DNA from: CAG-791 sp963629395
GTDB lineage: Bacteria > Bacillota > Clostridia > Lachnospirales > Lachnospiraceae
Assembly (NCBI GenBank): GCA_963629395.1
Contig: CAVGIV010000003.1
Span: 1-64,000, forward strand
Length of the DNA: 64,000 nucleotides
Direction of reading: 5' to 3'
Position numbers and translations under genes: made by a program. How positions within the stretch are numbered: position 1 is the stretch's first letter; each line of letters starts with the position of its first letter. Of this stretch, positions 34,741-44,021 are shown one piece after another. Below the pieces are notes generated by a model. It ran no database searches and was not told the origin of the DNA. It saw only the letters and a program-made list of their open reading frames with translations.

Positions 34741-36129
34741 TTGAACAAGCAAAAATCTGACAGTAAATATGAGATTGACATGTGTCACGGCTCTCTTTTG
34801 GACAAGCTGATTGTATTCGCACTCCCTCTCATGCTCTCCGGCATTCTGCAGCTGATGTTCAACGCAGTTGACATCATCGTTGTGGGGCGTTTCAGCGGCA
34901 GTACAGCACTGGCAGCCGTAGGATCTACATCCGCACTCATTAATGTGTTTACCAATCTTTTTATCGGCGTTTCCCAGGGTGCCAATGTTCTGACAGCCCG
35001 CCTTTATGCCTCCGGAAAAGACAAAGAGGTCTCCGATACCGTCCACACATCCATCGCCCTTGCACTGATCAGTGGCGTTGTCATGGCGGTGATCGGTCTT
35101 GTTTTCTCCAAAGGCGCCTTAATTCTGATGGGAACCCCGGATGATGTTCTGGACCAGGCAGCCCTGTATATCCGCATTTATTTCCTGGGCATGCCGTTCT
35201 TCATGCTGTACAATTACGGCGCCGCCATCCTGCGGGCCGTCGGTGACACGAGACGCCCCTTGTTCTTCCTGATCATCAGCGGCGTCGTCAATGCCTGCCT
35301 GAATATATTCCTCGTGGTCGCCTTTCATTTGGACGTTGCCGGTGTTGCCATCGCCACCGTGGTTTCACAGTTTATTTCCTGTGTCCTGGTTCTTCGGTGT
35401 CTGGTAAAAGCCGCCAGCAGCTACCGGCTCTCACCGCGCTCGCTCTGCATTAAGGGCTGGTGTGTGAAACGTATTTTTCAGGTGGGTATACCTGCCGGCA
35501 TTCAGAGCACGGTTATTAATTTTTCCAACGTCCTGCTGCAGTCATCCGTCAATTCGTTTGGCTCTACTGCCATGGCCGGATATACGGCAGCCAACAACCT
35601 TTTCGGCTTCCTCTACGTCTCCGTCAACGCCATCACGCAAGCCTGCATGAGCTTTACCAGCCAGAATTACGGAGCCGGCGAATGGAAAAGAATGCGCAGG
35701 ATTCTTCTGGAGTGCCTTTGCCTCACCTGTTCCATCGCCCTTATCCTCGGCAGCTGCGCATACTTCTTCGGCCCGTATATTCTGCAGATCTATACAGAAG
35801 ACAGTGCCGTAATTGCATGTGCCATGCAGGTTCTCTCCTATACCACACTGACGTATTTTCTCTGCGGAATCATGGATCTGTTCCCGGGTGCTCTGCGCGG
35901 AATGGGGTATTCTACTGCCCCTATGATCTTCTCCATCATCGGCACTGTAGGAACGCGACTTATCTGGATTTACGGCATTTTCCCGCATAGCAGAACCCTG
36001 GATACACTGTTTATATCCTACCCGGCATCCTGGATCATCACCATCCTCATGCAGGGAACCTGTTACATCGTCATCCGCCGGAGGATCAGTTCCATCATTG
36101 CCGCATCCTCTCTTCCTGAAAGGCATTAA
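34741..36129 (+). CDS. MATE family multidrug/metabolite exporter
   Basis: Twelve-helix cation-coupled exporter (462 residues) of the MATE family (NorM/DinF-like group common in Clostridia). Features include PLMLSGILQLMFNAVDIIVVGRFSG in the first helices (residues about 20-44), GVSQGANVLTARLYASG, GTPDDVL, and the second-half repeat beginning VGIPAGIQSTVINFSNVLLQ (about 250-270) with FTSQNYGAGEWKR. The start is TTG at 34741, supported by AGGAGG 8 bases upstream. It has its own 3' terminator. The substrate cannot be predicted; location behind kdgA may be chance. Confidence 0.9.
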   Translation: MNKQKSDSKYEIDMCHGSLLDKLIVFALPLMLSGILQLMFNAVDIIVVGRFSGSTALAAVGSTSALINVFTNLFIGVSQGANVLTARLYASGKDKEVSDTVHTSIALALISGVVMAVIGLVFSKGALILMGTPDDVLDQAALYIRIYFLGMPFFMLYNYGAAILRAVGDTRRPLFFLIISGVVNACLNIFLVVAFHLDVAGVAIATVVSQFISCVLVLRCLVKAASSYRLSPRSLCIKGWCVKRIFQVGIPAGIQSTVINFSNVLLQSSVNSFGSTAMAGYTAANNLFGFLYVSVNAITQACMSFTSQNYGAGEWKRMRRILLECLCLTCSIALILGSCAYFFGPYILQIYTEDSAVIACAMQVLSYTTLTYFLCGIMDLFPGALRGMGYSTAPMIFSIIGTVGTRLIWIYGIFPHSRTLDTLFISYPASWIITILMQGTCYIVIRRRISSIIAASSLPERH

Positions 36130-36161
36130 GAAAATGCGATGTAATCCGTGTTCTCTTTATC

Positions 36162-36206
36162 AAAAGACCGGATCAAGACCTGCCAAGGTCTCGATCCGGT
36201 CTTTTG
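36162..36206. terminator. Bidirectional terminator between MATE and ftsZ operons
   Basis: Nearly perfect 20-bp stem beginning AAAAGACCGGATC (36162) and ending at 36205 with one mismatch and a 4-base loop; A- and T-runs on both sides allow function on both strands. It serves the MATE gene and the leftward division cluster. Confidence 0.85.
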
Positions 36207-36280
36207 TTGACTCTCGTTTTGCGGTGTCCGTCCAGCGTCTGCCGCATTCCAGCACAGCCTTCCGTTTGCAGACAAAACCG

Positions 36281-36493
36281 CTACAGCTCCGTCTGGATCT
36301 TATCCATGATGCCCGCCGCCACCGCGCAGCGATCCGGCATCTTGCTGCCATCCTGCAGATCGCCCTCCAGTTCTATATCAAAGCACTGATCAGCCAGCTC
36401 CAGCAGCTCATCACCGGAAAGCGCACCAACCCTCTCCGGTGACAATTTGAATTCTTTTTCAAGAAACTCCAGTTCCTTTTCCGTAAAGCGCAT
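36281..36493 (-). CDS. Small hypothetical protein directly downstream of ftsZ
   Basis: A 70-residue acidic protein with no membrane segment; helix-rich at the N-terminus (FTEKELEFLEKEFKL) and a repeated ELLELADQCFDIELEG-type acidic stretch. AGAGGAAG lies upstream of the ATG, and only 9 bp separate it from the ftsZ stop codon, so it is cotranscribed with ftsZ. I do not recognise the family. Its position suggests a role linked to division or simply a co-expressed housekeeping peptide. Confidence 0.7.
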   Translation of the reverse strand: MRFTEKELEFLEKEFKLSPERVGALSGDELLELADQCFDIELEGDLQDGSKMPDRCAVAAGIMDKIQTEL

Positions 36494-36502
36494 AGCTTCC
36501 TC

Positions 36503-37903
36503 TTATTCCTGGTTCTCATCCTCGTTGTCTCTTCTGGAAAGGAAGGACGGAATAACAATGTTCTGTGTATCTCCCGTGTGAATGGCATTGGGATTAAAGC
36601 GGAACTGGGGAGCCTGGTAGCTCGGCTGCGGAGCAGGTGCAGGCTGGCCATAGCCCGCCGGATTGCCGCTATACCCGGCATTCCCGCCATAAGCGTTTGT
36701 ATTCGCCGCACCGTTTGTATTCGGTGCATAACCTCTCTGTGCCTGATTAGCGCTGTACTGGGCGCCATAGTTCATGGCAGAGGGCTGCCCGTTCGGGACA
36801 AACCCCTGACGATTCTGTGCCGTCTGCATACCACCGGCATATGCCCCTGCATTCATGCCGTTATTCGCAGTACCCTGATAAACCGGATTCGGTGTAAAGG
36901 GCTGGCGGCCGAAGGGATTCTGTGCCTGCTGCTTCTGGGTTTCCTTCTTTTCGTTCTGGCCGATACCGGTCGCAATGACCGTAACCGTGCAGCTGTCGGA
37001 GCTGGCCTCATCGTATTTAGCACCGAAAATAACATTAATATCATCGCCGGTAATGTCACGTACAAAGGAAGCGGCATCGTTCGCATCAAAGAGCGAAATG
37101 TCGCCGGAGATGTTCAAAATGACATCCGTTGCACCGTCGATGGATGTCTCCAGAAGCGGCGACTCAACAGCCATCTTCACAGCATCCGTAGCCTTATCGT
37201 CGCCCTTGCCGACACCAATGCCGACGTGTGCAAGTCCCTTGTTGCGCATAACCGTCTGCACATCCGCAAAGTCAAGGTTAATGATGGACGGCACGTTGAT
37301 CAGGTCTGTAACGCCCTGCACGGCCTGCTGCAGCACCTCATCTGCCTTCTTGAGGGCATCCGGAAGCGTTGTGCGCCGATCCATGATATCCAGAAGCTTA
37401 TCATTGGGAATAACGATCAATGTATCTACATTCGGTGTAATGTTGCTGATACCGAACTTCGCCTTATCCATTCTGGCCTTTGCTTCAAAGCCAAAGGGCT
37501 TTGTCACAACACCAACGGTAAGAATGCCCATATCCTTAGCCAGCTTGGCTACAACCGGTGCCGCGCCGGTTCCGGTTCCGCCGCCCATGCCGCAGGTAAC
37601 GAAAACCATGTCCGCACCCTTCAGTGCAGCGGTAATCTCCTCCGAGCTTTCCTCCGCAGCCTTCTGTCCAACCTCCGGGTTTGCTCCCGCTCCGAGGCCT
37701 CTTGTAAGCTTTGCACCAATCTGCAGGAGCTTGGGTGCCTTGCAGCGCTGCAGTGCCTGCACATCGGTATTCATGCCGATGAATTCCACACCAGTGATTT
37801 CCGCATCCACCATTCGGTTTACTGCGTTGTTGCCAGCTCCGCCGACACCTACAACAATGATTCTGCAAGCGGTTTCGTTTTCGTCAGTCCTAATCTCGAG
37901 CAC
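36503..37903 (-). CDS. ftsZ: Cell division protein FtsZ
   Basis: Tubulin-like GTPase forming the division ring (466 residues). The GTP-binding tubulin signature GGGTGTG is at 107-113, with VGVGGAGNNAVNRM near 18 and the synergy-loop region NLDFADVQTVM. After the core (about 1-320) there is an unusually long linker of about 125 residues rich in Asn, Gly, Ala, Gln and Tyr, then the conserved C-terminal peptide IPSFLSRR that binds FtsA or SepF. The start is GTG at 37903 with AAGGAGG 7 bases upstream. Gene order ftsQ-ftsZ without ftsA suggests SepF or a distant ftsA does the membrane anchoring. Confidence 0.98.
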   Translation of the reverse strand: MLEIRTDENETACRIIVVGVGGAGNNAVNRMVDAEITGVEFIGMNTDVQALQRCKAPKLLQIGAKLTRGLGAGANPEVGQKAAEESSEEITAALKGADMVFVTCGMGGGTGTGAAPVVAKLAKDMGILTVGVVTKPFGFEAKARMDKAKFGISNITPNVDTLIVIPNDKLLDIMDRRTTLPDALKKADEVLQQAVQGVTDLINVPSIINLDFADVQTVMRNKGLAHVGIGVGKGDDKATDAVKMAVESPLLETSIDGATDVILNISGDISLFDANDAASFVRDITGDDINVIFGAKYDEASSDSCTVTVIATGIGQNEKKETQKQQAQNPFGRQPFTPNPVYQGTANNGMNAGAYAGGMQTAQNRQGFVPNGQPSAMNYGAQYSANQAQRGYAPNTNGAANTNAYGGNAGYSGNPAGYGQPAPAPQPSYQAPQFRFNPNAIHTGDTQNIVIPSFLSRRDNEDENQE

Positions 37904-37952
37904 GGTCGTGCCTCCTTAATAATTAATAATAAAATCCTCAGCAGCCTTCTAT

Positions 37953-38048
37953 TCCGGCACCATAATCCCTCTGCCGGATTACTCAGGAACTCTCATTTAC
38001 GTAGACTAAATCTACTTTAGTATACAATAGCATTCCTGAAATAATCAA
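37953..38048 (-). promoter_or_regulatory. Candidate ftsZ promoter and leader hairpin
   Basis: On the minus strand TTGATT (38043-38048), 18 bases, TATACT (38019-38024). The leader then contains a hairpin with arms TCCGGCA (37972-37978 complement) and TGCCGGA (37953-37959). This would give ftsZ its own transcript besides read-through from the upstream cluster. Confidence 0.5.
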
Positions 38049-38060
38049 TCCATAACTCTT

Positions 38061-38834
38061 CTACTCTCCGGTAAAAGTAATCAAATCCGTATCCGGCGTA
38101 TAATCCGACAGATCGATGGTTCCCGACTTTCCTGCCAGAGACGGCAGGATCTTGGACAAATTCGATATTTTTTCATCCATGTACTCATCCTCTCCCAGAT
38201 TTACGCAGACATCTTCAAAATACGCACTTATTTTCCCTGAGCTGCTGACATAAATCTTCTCTGCAGACAGCTCATACTTGGTCATCAGCTGCGTCAGCGT
38301 CAGGATTCTCGCAAAAATATTCTCGTCCTCGACCGGAAGCTCTTCGTTCAGCGCTATGTGATCAAAGGAAAGCCCCGTCACCTCCGGCACTCCTTCGATC
38401 CTGTCCTGCGAGGATTCCACCACCATGCCGTTCCTGTCAAAATACATGTAGCGCCCCAGATAGGTTACATACCCGGCGATGGATTTCTCATATACGGTAA
38501 TATGGATGGTGTCTCTTGCGAGAATTTCCACATCCATCGATTCCACAAACGGAACGTTTTTAACGGTCTGATTCTTGTATCGCAGTGACAGCACCAGTGT
38601 ATTATCCCCCAGAAAGCCGCCGAGCGCATACTGCCGGATTTCGTCATCTGTATAATGCGTGCTGCCCTCCACGGTAACGTAGCTAACCCTGAACCAGCTG
38701 AGAATGAAAATAACAGCACCAGCCAGGATTGCCGCAATCAGGCCGATGATCAGCCGGATCTTCCGTTTCCTTATCCGAATCTGATCCTGAATGTAAAGGG
38801 AGGCACTTTCATAATCTTCCCTCGTTCTCGCCAA
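38061..38834 (-). CDS. ftsQ: Cell division protein FtsQ/DivIB
   Basis: Bitopic septal protein (257 residues) that joins FtsL and the transpeptidase complex. A basic cytoplasmic N-terminus (IRKRKIR) is followed by one membrane helix (about 28-47), a POTRA domain starting at VSYVTVEGSTHYTDDEI (about 50-118) and the FtsQ/DivIB beta domain (DTIHITVYEKSIAGYV onward). The start appears to be TTG at 38834 with AGGTGAAGG upstream. It lies between ftsW and ftsZ in the leftward cluster. Confidence 0.9.
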   Translation of the reverse strand: MARTREDYESASLYIQDQIRIRKRKIRLIIGLIAAILAGAVIFILSWFRVSYVTVEGSTHYTDDEIRQYALGGFLGDNTLVLSLRYKNQTVKNVPFVESMDVEILARDTIHITVYEKSIAGYVTYLGRYMYFDRNGMVVESSQDRIEGVPEVTGLSFDHIALNEELPVEDENIFARILTLTQLMTKYELSAEKIYVSSSGKISAYFEDVCVNLGEDEYMDEKISNLSKILPSLAGKSGTIDLSDYTPDTDLITFTGE

Positions 38835-38844
38835 ATGCCTTCAC

Positions 38845-40128
38845 CTACCTCTCAGCCCTGGACGTATTCCTTGCAACCGCCAGAACCAATCCGATTTCCG
38901 CCAGGAGAATAACAATTGCAGAACCTCCGTAGGAAAAAAACGGAAGCGTAACACCCGTATTCGGAATGCTGTTGGTAACGACTGCGATATTCAAAATCAC
39001 CTGAACCGCAATGTGAATCATAACCCCAACCGCCAGGAGCGATTCATAGCGTGACTTTGCATGGTTTGCAATATTCATAATGCGCCAGCACAAAATCACG
39101 AACAGCATAATGATCGAAATCGCACCGAACATCCCCAGCTCCTCACAGATGATCGAGAAGATCATATCATTCTGAGCCTCCGGGATGTAGCCAAGCTTTT
39201 GCATGCTCTGTCCAAGGCCTTTTCCGAAGATCCCTCCGGAGCCGACGCCGTAAAGTCCCTGCAGAACCTGATAGCCGGTATCATCCGAGTAAGCTGCCGG
39301 ATCCAGCCAGACCAGAATCCGCTTAAAGCGGAAGGTAAGACTTCCCTGGGTTTGTACCGCAATAACAACTGCCAGGGCGCAAACAGCCGCCACCCCCGCA
39401 AGAAGGATAAAATAACGTCCGTAATGGTCATCTGTCACGAACAGCATGCTGGCCGCGATTACTCCCACAATGGCTGCTGAGCTCAAATTGGTCGTAATGA
39501 CCAGGATAGCGCCGGCCTGAACAAGAGCAGGCGCCAACAGCAAAAGGGTCGTTTGCTTGCTCTTTAGTATTTTCACCGATACCCGTGACAGATTGACTGC
39601 CATCAGCACAATGATCGCAAACTTGCAAATCTCTGCCGGCTGGATGGACACCGGTCCGATATAAATCCAACGCTTCGCGCCGTTTACCCGCGTGCCAAAA
39701 GGATATACCAGGATAACCATAATCAGAGAGAACAGGTAAATCCACCAGGAAAATCTTCGCCAGAGCTTCAGCGGAACATAAGACACAATCACCATCACCG
39801 CAATGCCGGCAGCGGTTGCCGCCGCCTGCCGCTTTAAGTAGTGAGCAGAATCCCCATTGAAATCCAGTGCCGCCTCATAAGAGCTGGTGGAATAAAGCAT
39901 CATAAGACCAAAGGCAATCAGGAACAGTACAATTGCGATCAAGGTATAATCCTGACTGGCTCTTGCATGCCGCACGGAAACGACCCGCATATTGCCTCTG
40001 CCGCGCTGTGGATTATTGCCCGCAGCAGACGGTCTCTGCCCCGTTTTCCTGCCCTTTCCCGTTCTTTTGGAGCCTTTTGCCGCGGCAAATTCTCTGTATG
40101 AAGTTTTATTCAGAATCTGCTCTGCCAT
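38845..40128 (-). CDS. ftsW: Peptidoglycan glycosyltransferase FtsW
   Basis: SEDS-family septal glycan polymerase (427 residues) working with a class B penicillin-binding protein. About ten membrane helices; family motifs include GAKRWIYIGPVSIQPAE, the catalytic-region Asp in WLDPAAYSDDTGYQ, and IPNTGVTLPFFSYGGSA. A basic, disordered cytoplasmic N-terminus of about 45 residues precedes the first helix. The ATG at 40128 is used, but the ribosome site is poor; an internal ATG (MRVVSVRHA, about residue 47) follows AGAGG and could be the true start. murD and murG, which often sit either side of ftsW, are absent. Confidence 0.93.
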   Translation of the reverse strand: MAEQILNKTSYREFAAAKGSKRTGKGRKTGQRPSAAGNNPQRGRGNMRVVSVRHARASQDYTLIAIVLFLIAFGLMMLYSTSSYEAALDFNGDSAHYLKRQAAATAAGIAVMVIVSYVPLKLWRRFSWWIYLFSLIMVILVYPFGTRVNGAKRWIYIGPVSIQPAEICKFAIIVLMAVNLSRVSVKILKSKQTTLLLLAPALVQAGAILVITTNLSSAAIVGVIAASMLFVTDDHYGRYFILLAGVAAVCALAVVIAVQTQGSLTFRFKRILVWLDPAAYSDDTGYQVLQGLYGVGSGGIFGKGLGQSMQKLGYIPEAQNDMIFSIICEELGMFGAISIIMLFVILCWRIMNIANHAKSRYESLLAVGVMIHIAVQVILNIAVVTNSIPNTGVTLPFFSYGGSAIVILLAEIGLVLAVARNTSRAER

Positions 40129-40171
40129 CAATGCACCCGAAGCTTTTCTTCCGCGCAGTGTATCTCCCGTA

Positions 40172-41146
40172 TCACCACAGTCCCAAAAGTGCTACCCCGC
40201 TCAGAAGAACGGTTACAATGGTAAATAAAGCGACCACCTGTACCTCGCTGTATCCTCCCAGCTCAAAGTGATGATGAATGGGGGCCATGCGGAACAGCCG
40301 CTTTCCATGCGTTTTTTTGAAATAGACCACCTGGAGAATTACTGAAATCACTTCCAGCATATAAATAAATCCGACAATTGGAATATACAAAGGCAGTCCA
40401 AGGACATACGCCATGCCGACCACAAAGCCGCCCAGGGCAAGTGATCCGGTATCTCCCATAAAGATCTTTGCCGGGTGCGCATTGTAGAGGAGAAATCCCA
40501 AAAGCGCACCGATCATCGCACCGCCGGCTGCTGAAGCACCGCTCCCTGTAAGAGCCGCCGCAACGGTGAAAAAGAGGGCCACCGCAATGGTTACACACGT
40601 CGAAAGTCCGTCCACACCATCTGTGAAGTTGGTCCCGTTTACAGTCGCAATGGAGATGAACACCAGAGCCGGAAAGCTAAGTAAACCCAGATCCAGTACC
40701 ATTCCTTCCGCAAACGGGACCTTCATGGTAAGGTCTCCCAGCTCGCCGGTGTGTACCAGAATCAGGCCGAATACAATCGAAATTAAAATCTGCAGTGCCA
40801 TCTTCTGCTTCACCGAAAGCCCGTCACTGCTTCTTTTCTTCACCTTCAGGTAGTCATCAGCAAACCCCACCAGTCCAAAGCCCAGTGTCAGGAATAAAAC
40901 CGGTAGCACCTGCGGGTCCCAAACCGACATCAGAAGGCAGGCAATCGCAAGTCCGACCAGGATCATGATACCGCCCATGTTCGGCGTCCCCGTCTTGCTT
41001 AGGTGTGTCTTTGGTCCATCGTCCCGCTCGGTCTGCTGTGCTTTCTTTTTGATCAGCACCGGAATCAGGAATTTACCGGTAATCGCTGATGCAGCAAACC
41101 CTGTTACCATCGGAACAATGATATTTGCCAATGTGTGAAAATACAT
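40172..41146 (-). CDS. mraY: Phospho-MurNAc-pentapeptide transferase MraY
   Basis: Membrane enzyme (324 residues) that makes lipid I from UDP-MurNAc-pentapeptide and undecaprenyl phosphate. About ten membrane helices and all main motifs are present: KTGTPNMGG, FADDYLK (catalytic Asp pair), NGTNFTDGVDGL, and the histidine cluster APIHHHFEL. AGGAGG precedes the ATG at 41146. Sixty base pairs separate it from the upstream penicillin-binding protein gene. Confidence 0.97.
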   Translation of the reverse strand: MYFHTLANIIVPMVTGFAASAITGKFLIPVLIKKKAQQTERDDGPKTHLSKTGTPNMGGIMILVGLAIACLLMSVWDPQVLPVLFLTLGFGLVGFADDYLKVKKRSSDGLSVKQKMALQILISIVFGLILVHTGELGDLTMKVPFAEGMVLDLGLLSFPALVFISIATVNGTNFTDGVDGLSTCVTIAVALFFTVAAALTGSGASAAGGAMIGALLGFLLYNAHPAKIFMGDTGSLALGGFVVGMAYVLGLPLYIPIVGFIYMLEVISVILQVVYFKKTHGKRLFRMAPIHHHFELGGYSEVQVVALFTIVTVLLSGVALLGLW

Positions 41147-41205
41147 GTCGCTCCTCCTGTGCCGCTCTTCTTTGCAGCTGCATCCTCAGATCTTCCGGCT
41201 TCGCA

Positions 41206-44004
41206 TCACTGCTGTGCGCCATCGGCCGCTGCCTGTGCATTCGTATTCGCCGCGCTCTGATCCGCCTCGCCGGAAGCGTTTTCCTGTGATCCTGCTGTCC
41301 CGGTTGCAGCCTGCGCATTCTCACCCTGCGCCGCGCCTGTATTCGCCGGAGTAGGTACCGTACCGTTTCCGCCCGTGCCCTCTGCAGTGTTGCCGTCCGA
41401 ATCCGCGGCACTTCCTGCTGCATTGGAGGCCTTTCCGGTCCCCAGATTCTCCGGCAATGCAGAGGTACTGTATTCATACCCCGTGTTCGGATCAATCAGG
41501 TTTCCGTTGTTCGGATTAATGTAGAATCCGGTAGCCGCATCCACCTCATAGCTCTTCCAAACCTGTTCACTGGCGTCGTTTCTGGTCTGATCAATCTGTC
41601 CTTCCTTCGGATTGGCCGAATCCACAACGCCGTCGTTGTCCGTGTCATACTGATCAGCCTTGCCGTCTCCGTCTACATCCAGTGCATCCGTTACACCATC
41701 GCCATTGGTGTCAACCGGAGTATCCGGCGTGCCGTCTCCGTTTCCGTCAACAGCATCCGCCACGCCATCGCCGTCCGTGTCCACATCGCAGATGATCGCC
41801 ACCGGCTTCTGATTGTAATTCCCAGCGCCATAGGCCAGCGTATTATCAAGATTCATCTGCTCAAGCTCTGCCTTTTCATCCTCCGAAAGTTCCTCGGTCA
41901 TGTAGATTCCAAGATACGGCAAAACCTCGGTTAAGACCTTTCGCACAATGCGGGTGGCATATTTAGCATCATCCTGCGGATAATGATTAACGCGGTCCAC
42001 CACCACATAAATGGCAATCTGCGGATCATCCGCCGGTGCATATCCCATAAACGAAACCACGTAGTTGGTCTTGTCTCTCGGAATCGTCTCTGCCGTGCCC
42101 GTTTTGCCGCCGATCATATATCCCGCCGGACGTGCCGTTTTGCCGGTTCCGTTGGCACCAGCCACAACCTGCAGGCAGGCCTCGCGAATTTTCGCGCTGG
42201 TTTCCTCGGAAATAGTACGCTTCACAAGCCTTGGCTCGATGTTCTGCACTGTAGCACCGCTGGCGCTTGTGATCTTATTCACCACATGCGGCTCGTAATA
42301 GTACCCTCCGTTGATCAGCGAAGAAAAGCCGGTAATCATCTGAATCATGGTGACGTCAAAGTTCTGTCCGAAGGAGTTGGTCGCAAGGTCAACATCCACC
42401 ATTTTATCTGCCGTGTAGATCAGTCCGTCTGTACGGACCTCCTTGGCAAGATCGATGTTGGTTTTTAATCCAAAATTAAAGATCCGCTGGAACTTACAGA
42501 AAATTTCCTCGCCGGTTGCCAGCGCCATATCCATCAGAACCACGTTGCAGGAACGCTCAATGGCTTCATTCAGCGTCAGCATCCCGTCACCGTCGGTGTT
42601 GTGGCACTTAATTTCCCAGCCGTCCACCGTCAAAGAGCCGCCGCAGTAGTAGGTCTCATCTCCCGTAAGACTCCCGGATTCCAGCGCTGCCGCCATGGTA
42701 AAAGGCTTCGCCGTCGATCCCGGCTCATAATATGTGGAAATGCAGAAATTGTTCCACAGCGCATACAGGTAACGTGAAAGCTGCTCATTATCCTCGGAGA
42801 TGGTGTCCACGTCCTCCTGGGTCAGGTAATTGTAGGTCGGAGAGTCCTTTGCAAAGCCGTCATAGTTCGGAGAGGTCGGATCCGTCTCCCCATCACTCAG
42901 AACCGGCATACCCACCAGGAGATCGGAATTATACGGATCGTTGGGATCGAAGGTCGGATAGCTTGCCATGGCAAGGATCTCGCCATTGTTGACGTCCTGG
43001 ATGATGCACCCCACATTTCTTGCACCGTACCCCTCGTGGTAATCGCCATCCTTGTACTCATCCATGAACTCCTGCAGATACTTCTCCACAATGCTCTGAA
43101 CATTCACATCAATGGTAAGCGTCAGATTGTTGCCATCCGTTGCATCGATCACTGTACGCTCCAGGTTGGAGCTGTCATTTAGATATCCGTATTCGCGGCC
43201 GGAGGTTCCGTTCAGTGTGCTGTTGTAGTACTCCTCCAGTCCAAAGGCCCCCTGGTTGCCGCTGCTGGAAAATCCAAGCACATGCGACAGCAGTGTTCCG
43301 TTCGGGTAGCTTCTGGAATACGAGGATTCAAACCAGATTCCCTGAATATTCTGATATTCGCTGTTGGTTGCCTGCGCATCCTCAAGCTGTCTTTGCAGAT
43401 CTGCCAGCTTTGTTTCATTGGCAGCACCCTCCTGCTCCGCCTTAATTTCCTCCTTTATGTTGGTTACGCGGTCTGCAGCATCCGAAATCTCCTTCTCGTA
43501 GGCTGTCTTTTCCTGATAGGACAGCCCCCTTTTGGCAATATAGTAACGGGAATCCGGATTGTCATGAATGTACTGCTCCACGGTGCTCCGGTCCAGACCG
43601 AGCCGTTCGCAAGCTGCCAGCGTCGGCTCCTTATAGCTGCTCTCTCCATCCTCGTTCTCCGGCCCGTTGTTGATCTGATACGCATCCACAATGACGTTGT
43701 AAATCAGCTCACTTGTTGCCAGCACGGTCCCGTTGCGGTCAGCAATGGTTCCGCGCTTATAGGGGATCTCTCTGGAATCATAGGACTGCTGGGAGAGAAT
43801 CTGGCGTTTGTAATCATTGCCGTTGTTTTTGTTGATGTATGCAATTCGTATAATAAGCGCGACAAAAGCCAGCAGTACCAAACCGAACAGTACTACCAGC
43901 TTTGTCTGCATTTTTTTGTTGAACTGCCTTGTCCTTGTGCGGCGGGGAGGATCACCACTTGGCCTTCTTCCCCCCCGCTGCACGGAGTGCTTGTTATCTG
44001 CCAT
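41206..44004 (-). CDS. Class B penicillin-binding protein with calcium-type repeats
   Basis: Septal transpeptidase of the FtsI/SpoVD/PBP2 family, unusually long (932 residues). A membrane anchor (about 35-58) precedes the dimerisation domain, which carries a charged coiled-coil-like insert (about 165-215). Transpeptidase motifs are S430-TAK, SCN at 485-487 and KTG at 634-636. After the catalytic domain come five DxDxDGxxD repeats (742-750, 753-761, 765-773, 776-784, 787-795), typical of thrombospondin-3-like calcium-binding loops, then an Ala/Gly/Gln-rich tail (about 855-932). PASTA domains, common at this position in Firmicutes, are missing. Position between ftsL and mraY marks it as the division PBP. 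Confidence 0.93.
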   Translation of the reverse strand: MADNKHSVQRGGRRPSGDPPRRTRTRQFNKKMQTKLVVLFGLVLLAFVALIIRIAYINKNNGNDYKRQILSQQSYDSREIPYKRGTIADRNGTVLATSELIYNVIVDAYQINNGPENEDGESSYKEPTLAACERLGLDRSTVEQYIHDNPDSRYYIAKRGLSYQEKTAYEKEISDAADRVTNIKEEIKAEQEGAANETKLADLQRQLEDAQATNSEYQNIQGIWFESSYSRSYPNGTLLSHVLGFSSSGNQGAFGLEEYYNSTLNGTSGREYGYLNDSSNLERTVIDATDGNNLTLTIDVNVQSIVEKYLQEFMDEYKDGDYHEGYGARNVGCIIQDVNNGEILAMASYPTFDPNDPYNSDLLVGMPVLSDGETDPTSPNYDGFAKDSPTYNYLTQEDVDTISEDNEQLSRYLYALWNNFCISTYYEPGSTAKPFTMAAALESGSLTGDETYYCGGSLTVDGWEIKCHNTDGDGMLTLNEAIERSCNVVLMDMALATGEEIFCKFQRIFNFGLKTNIDLAKEVRTDGLIYTADKMVDVDLATNSFGQNFDVTMIQMITGFSSLINGGYYYEPHVVNKITSASGATVQNIEPRLVKRTISEETSAKIREACLQVVAGANGTGKTARPAGYMIGGKTGTAETIPRDKTNYVVSFMGYAPADDPQIAIYVVVDRVNHYPQDDAKYATRIVRKVLTEVLPYLGIYMTEELSEDEKAELEQMNLDNTLAYGAGNYNQKPVAIICDVDTDGDGVADAVDGNGDGTPDTPVDTNGDGVTDALDVDGDGKADQYDTDNDGVVDSANPKEGQIDQTRNDASEQVWKSYEVDAATGFYINPNNGNLIDPNTGYEYSTSALPENLGTGKASNAAGSAADSDGNTAEGTGGNGTVPTPANTGAAQGENAQAATGTAGSQENASGEADQSAANTNAQAAADGAQQ

Positions 44005-44021
44005 TTATGATTTCTTTCCGT

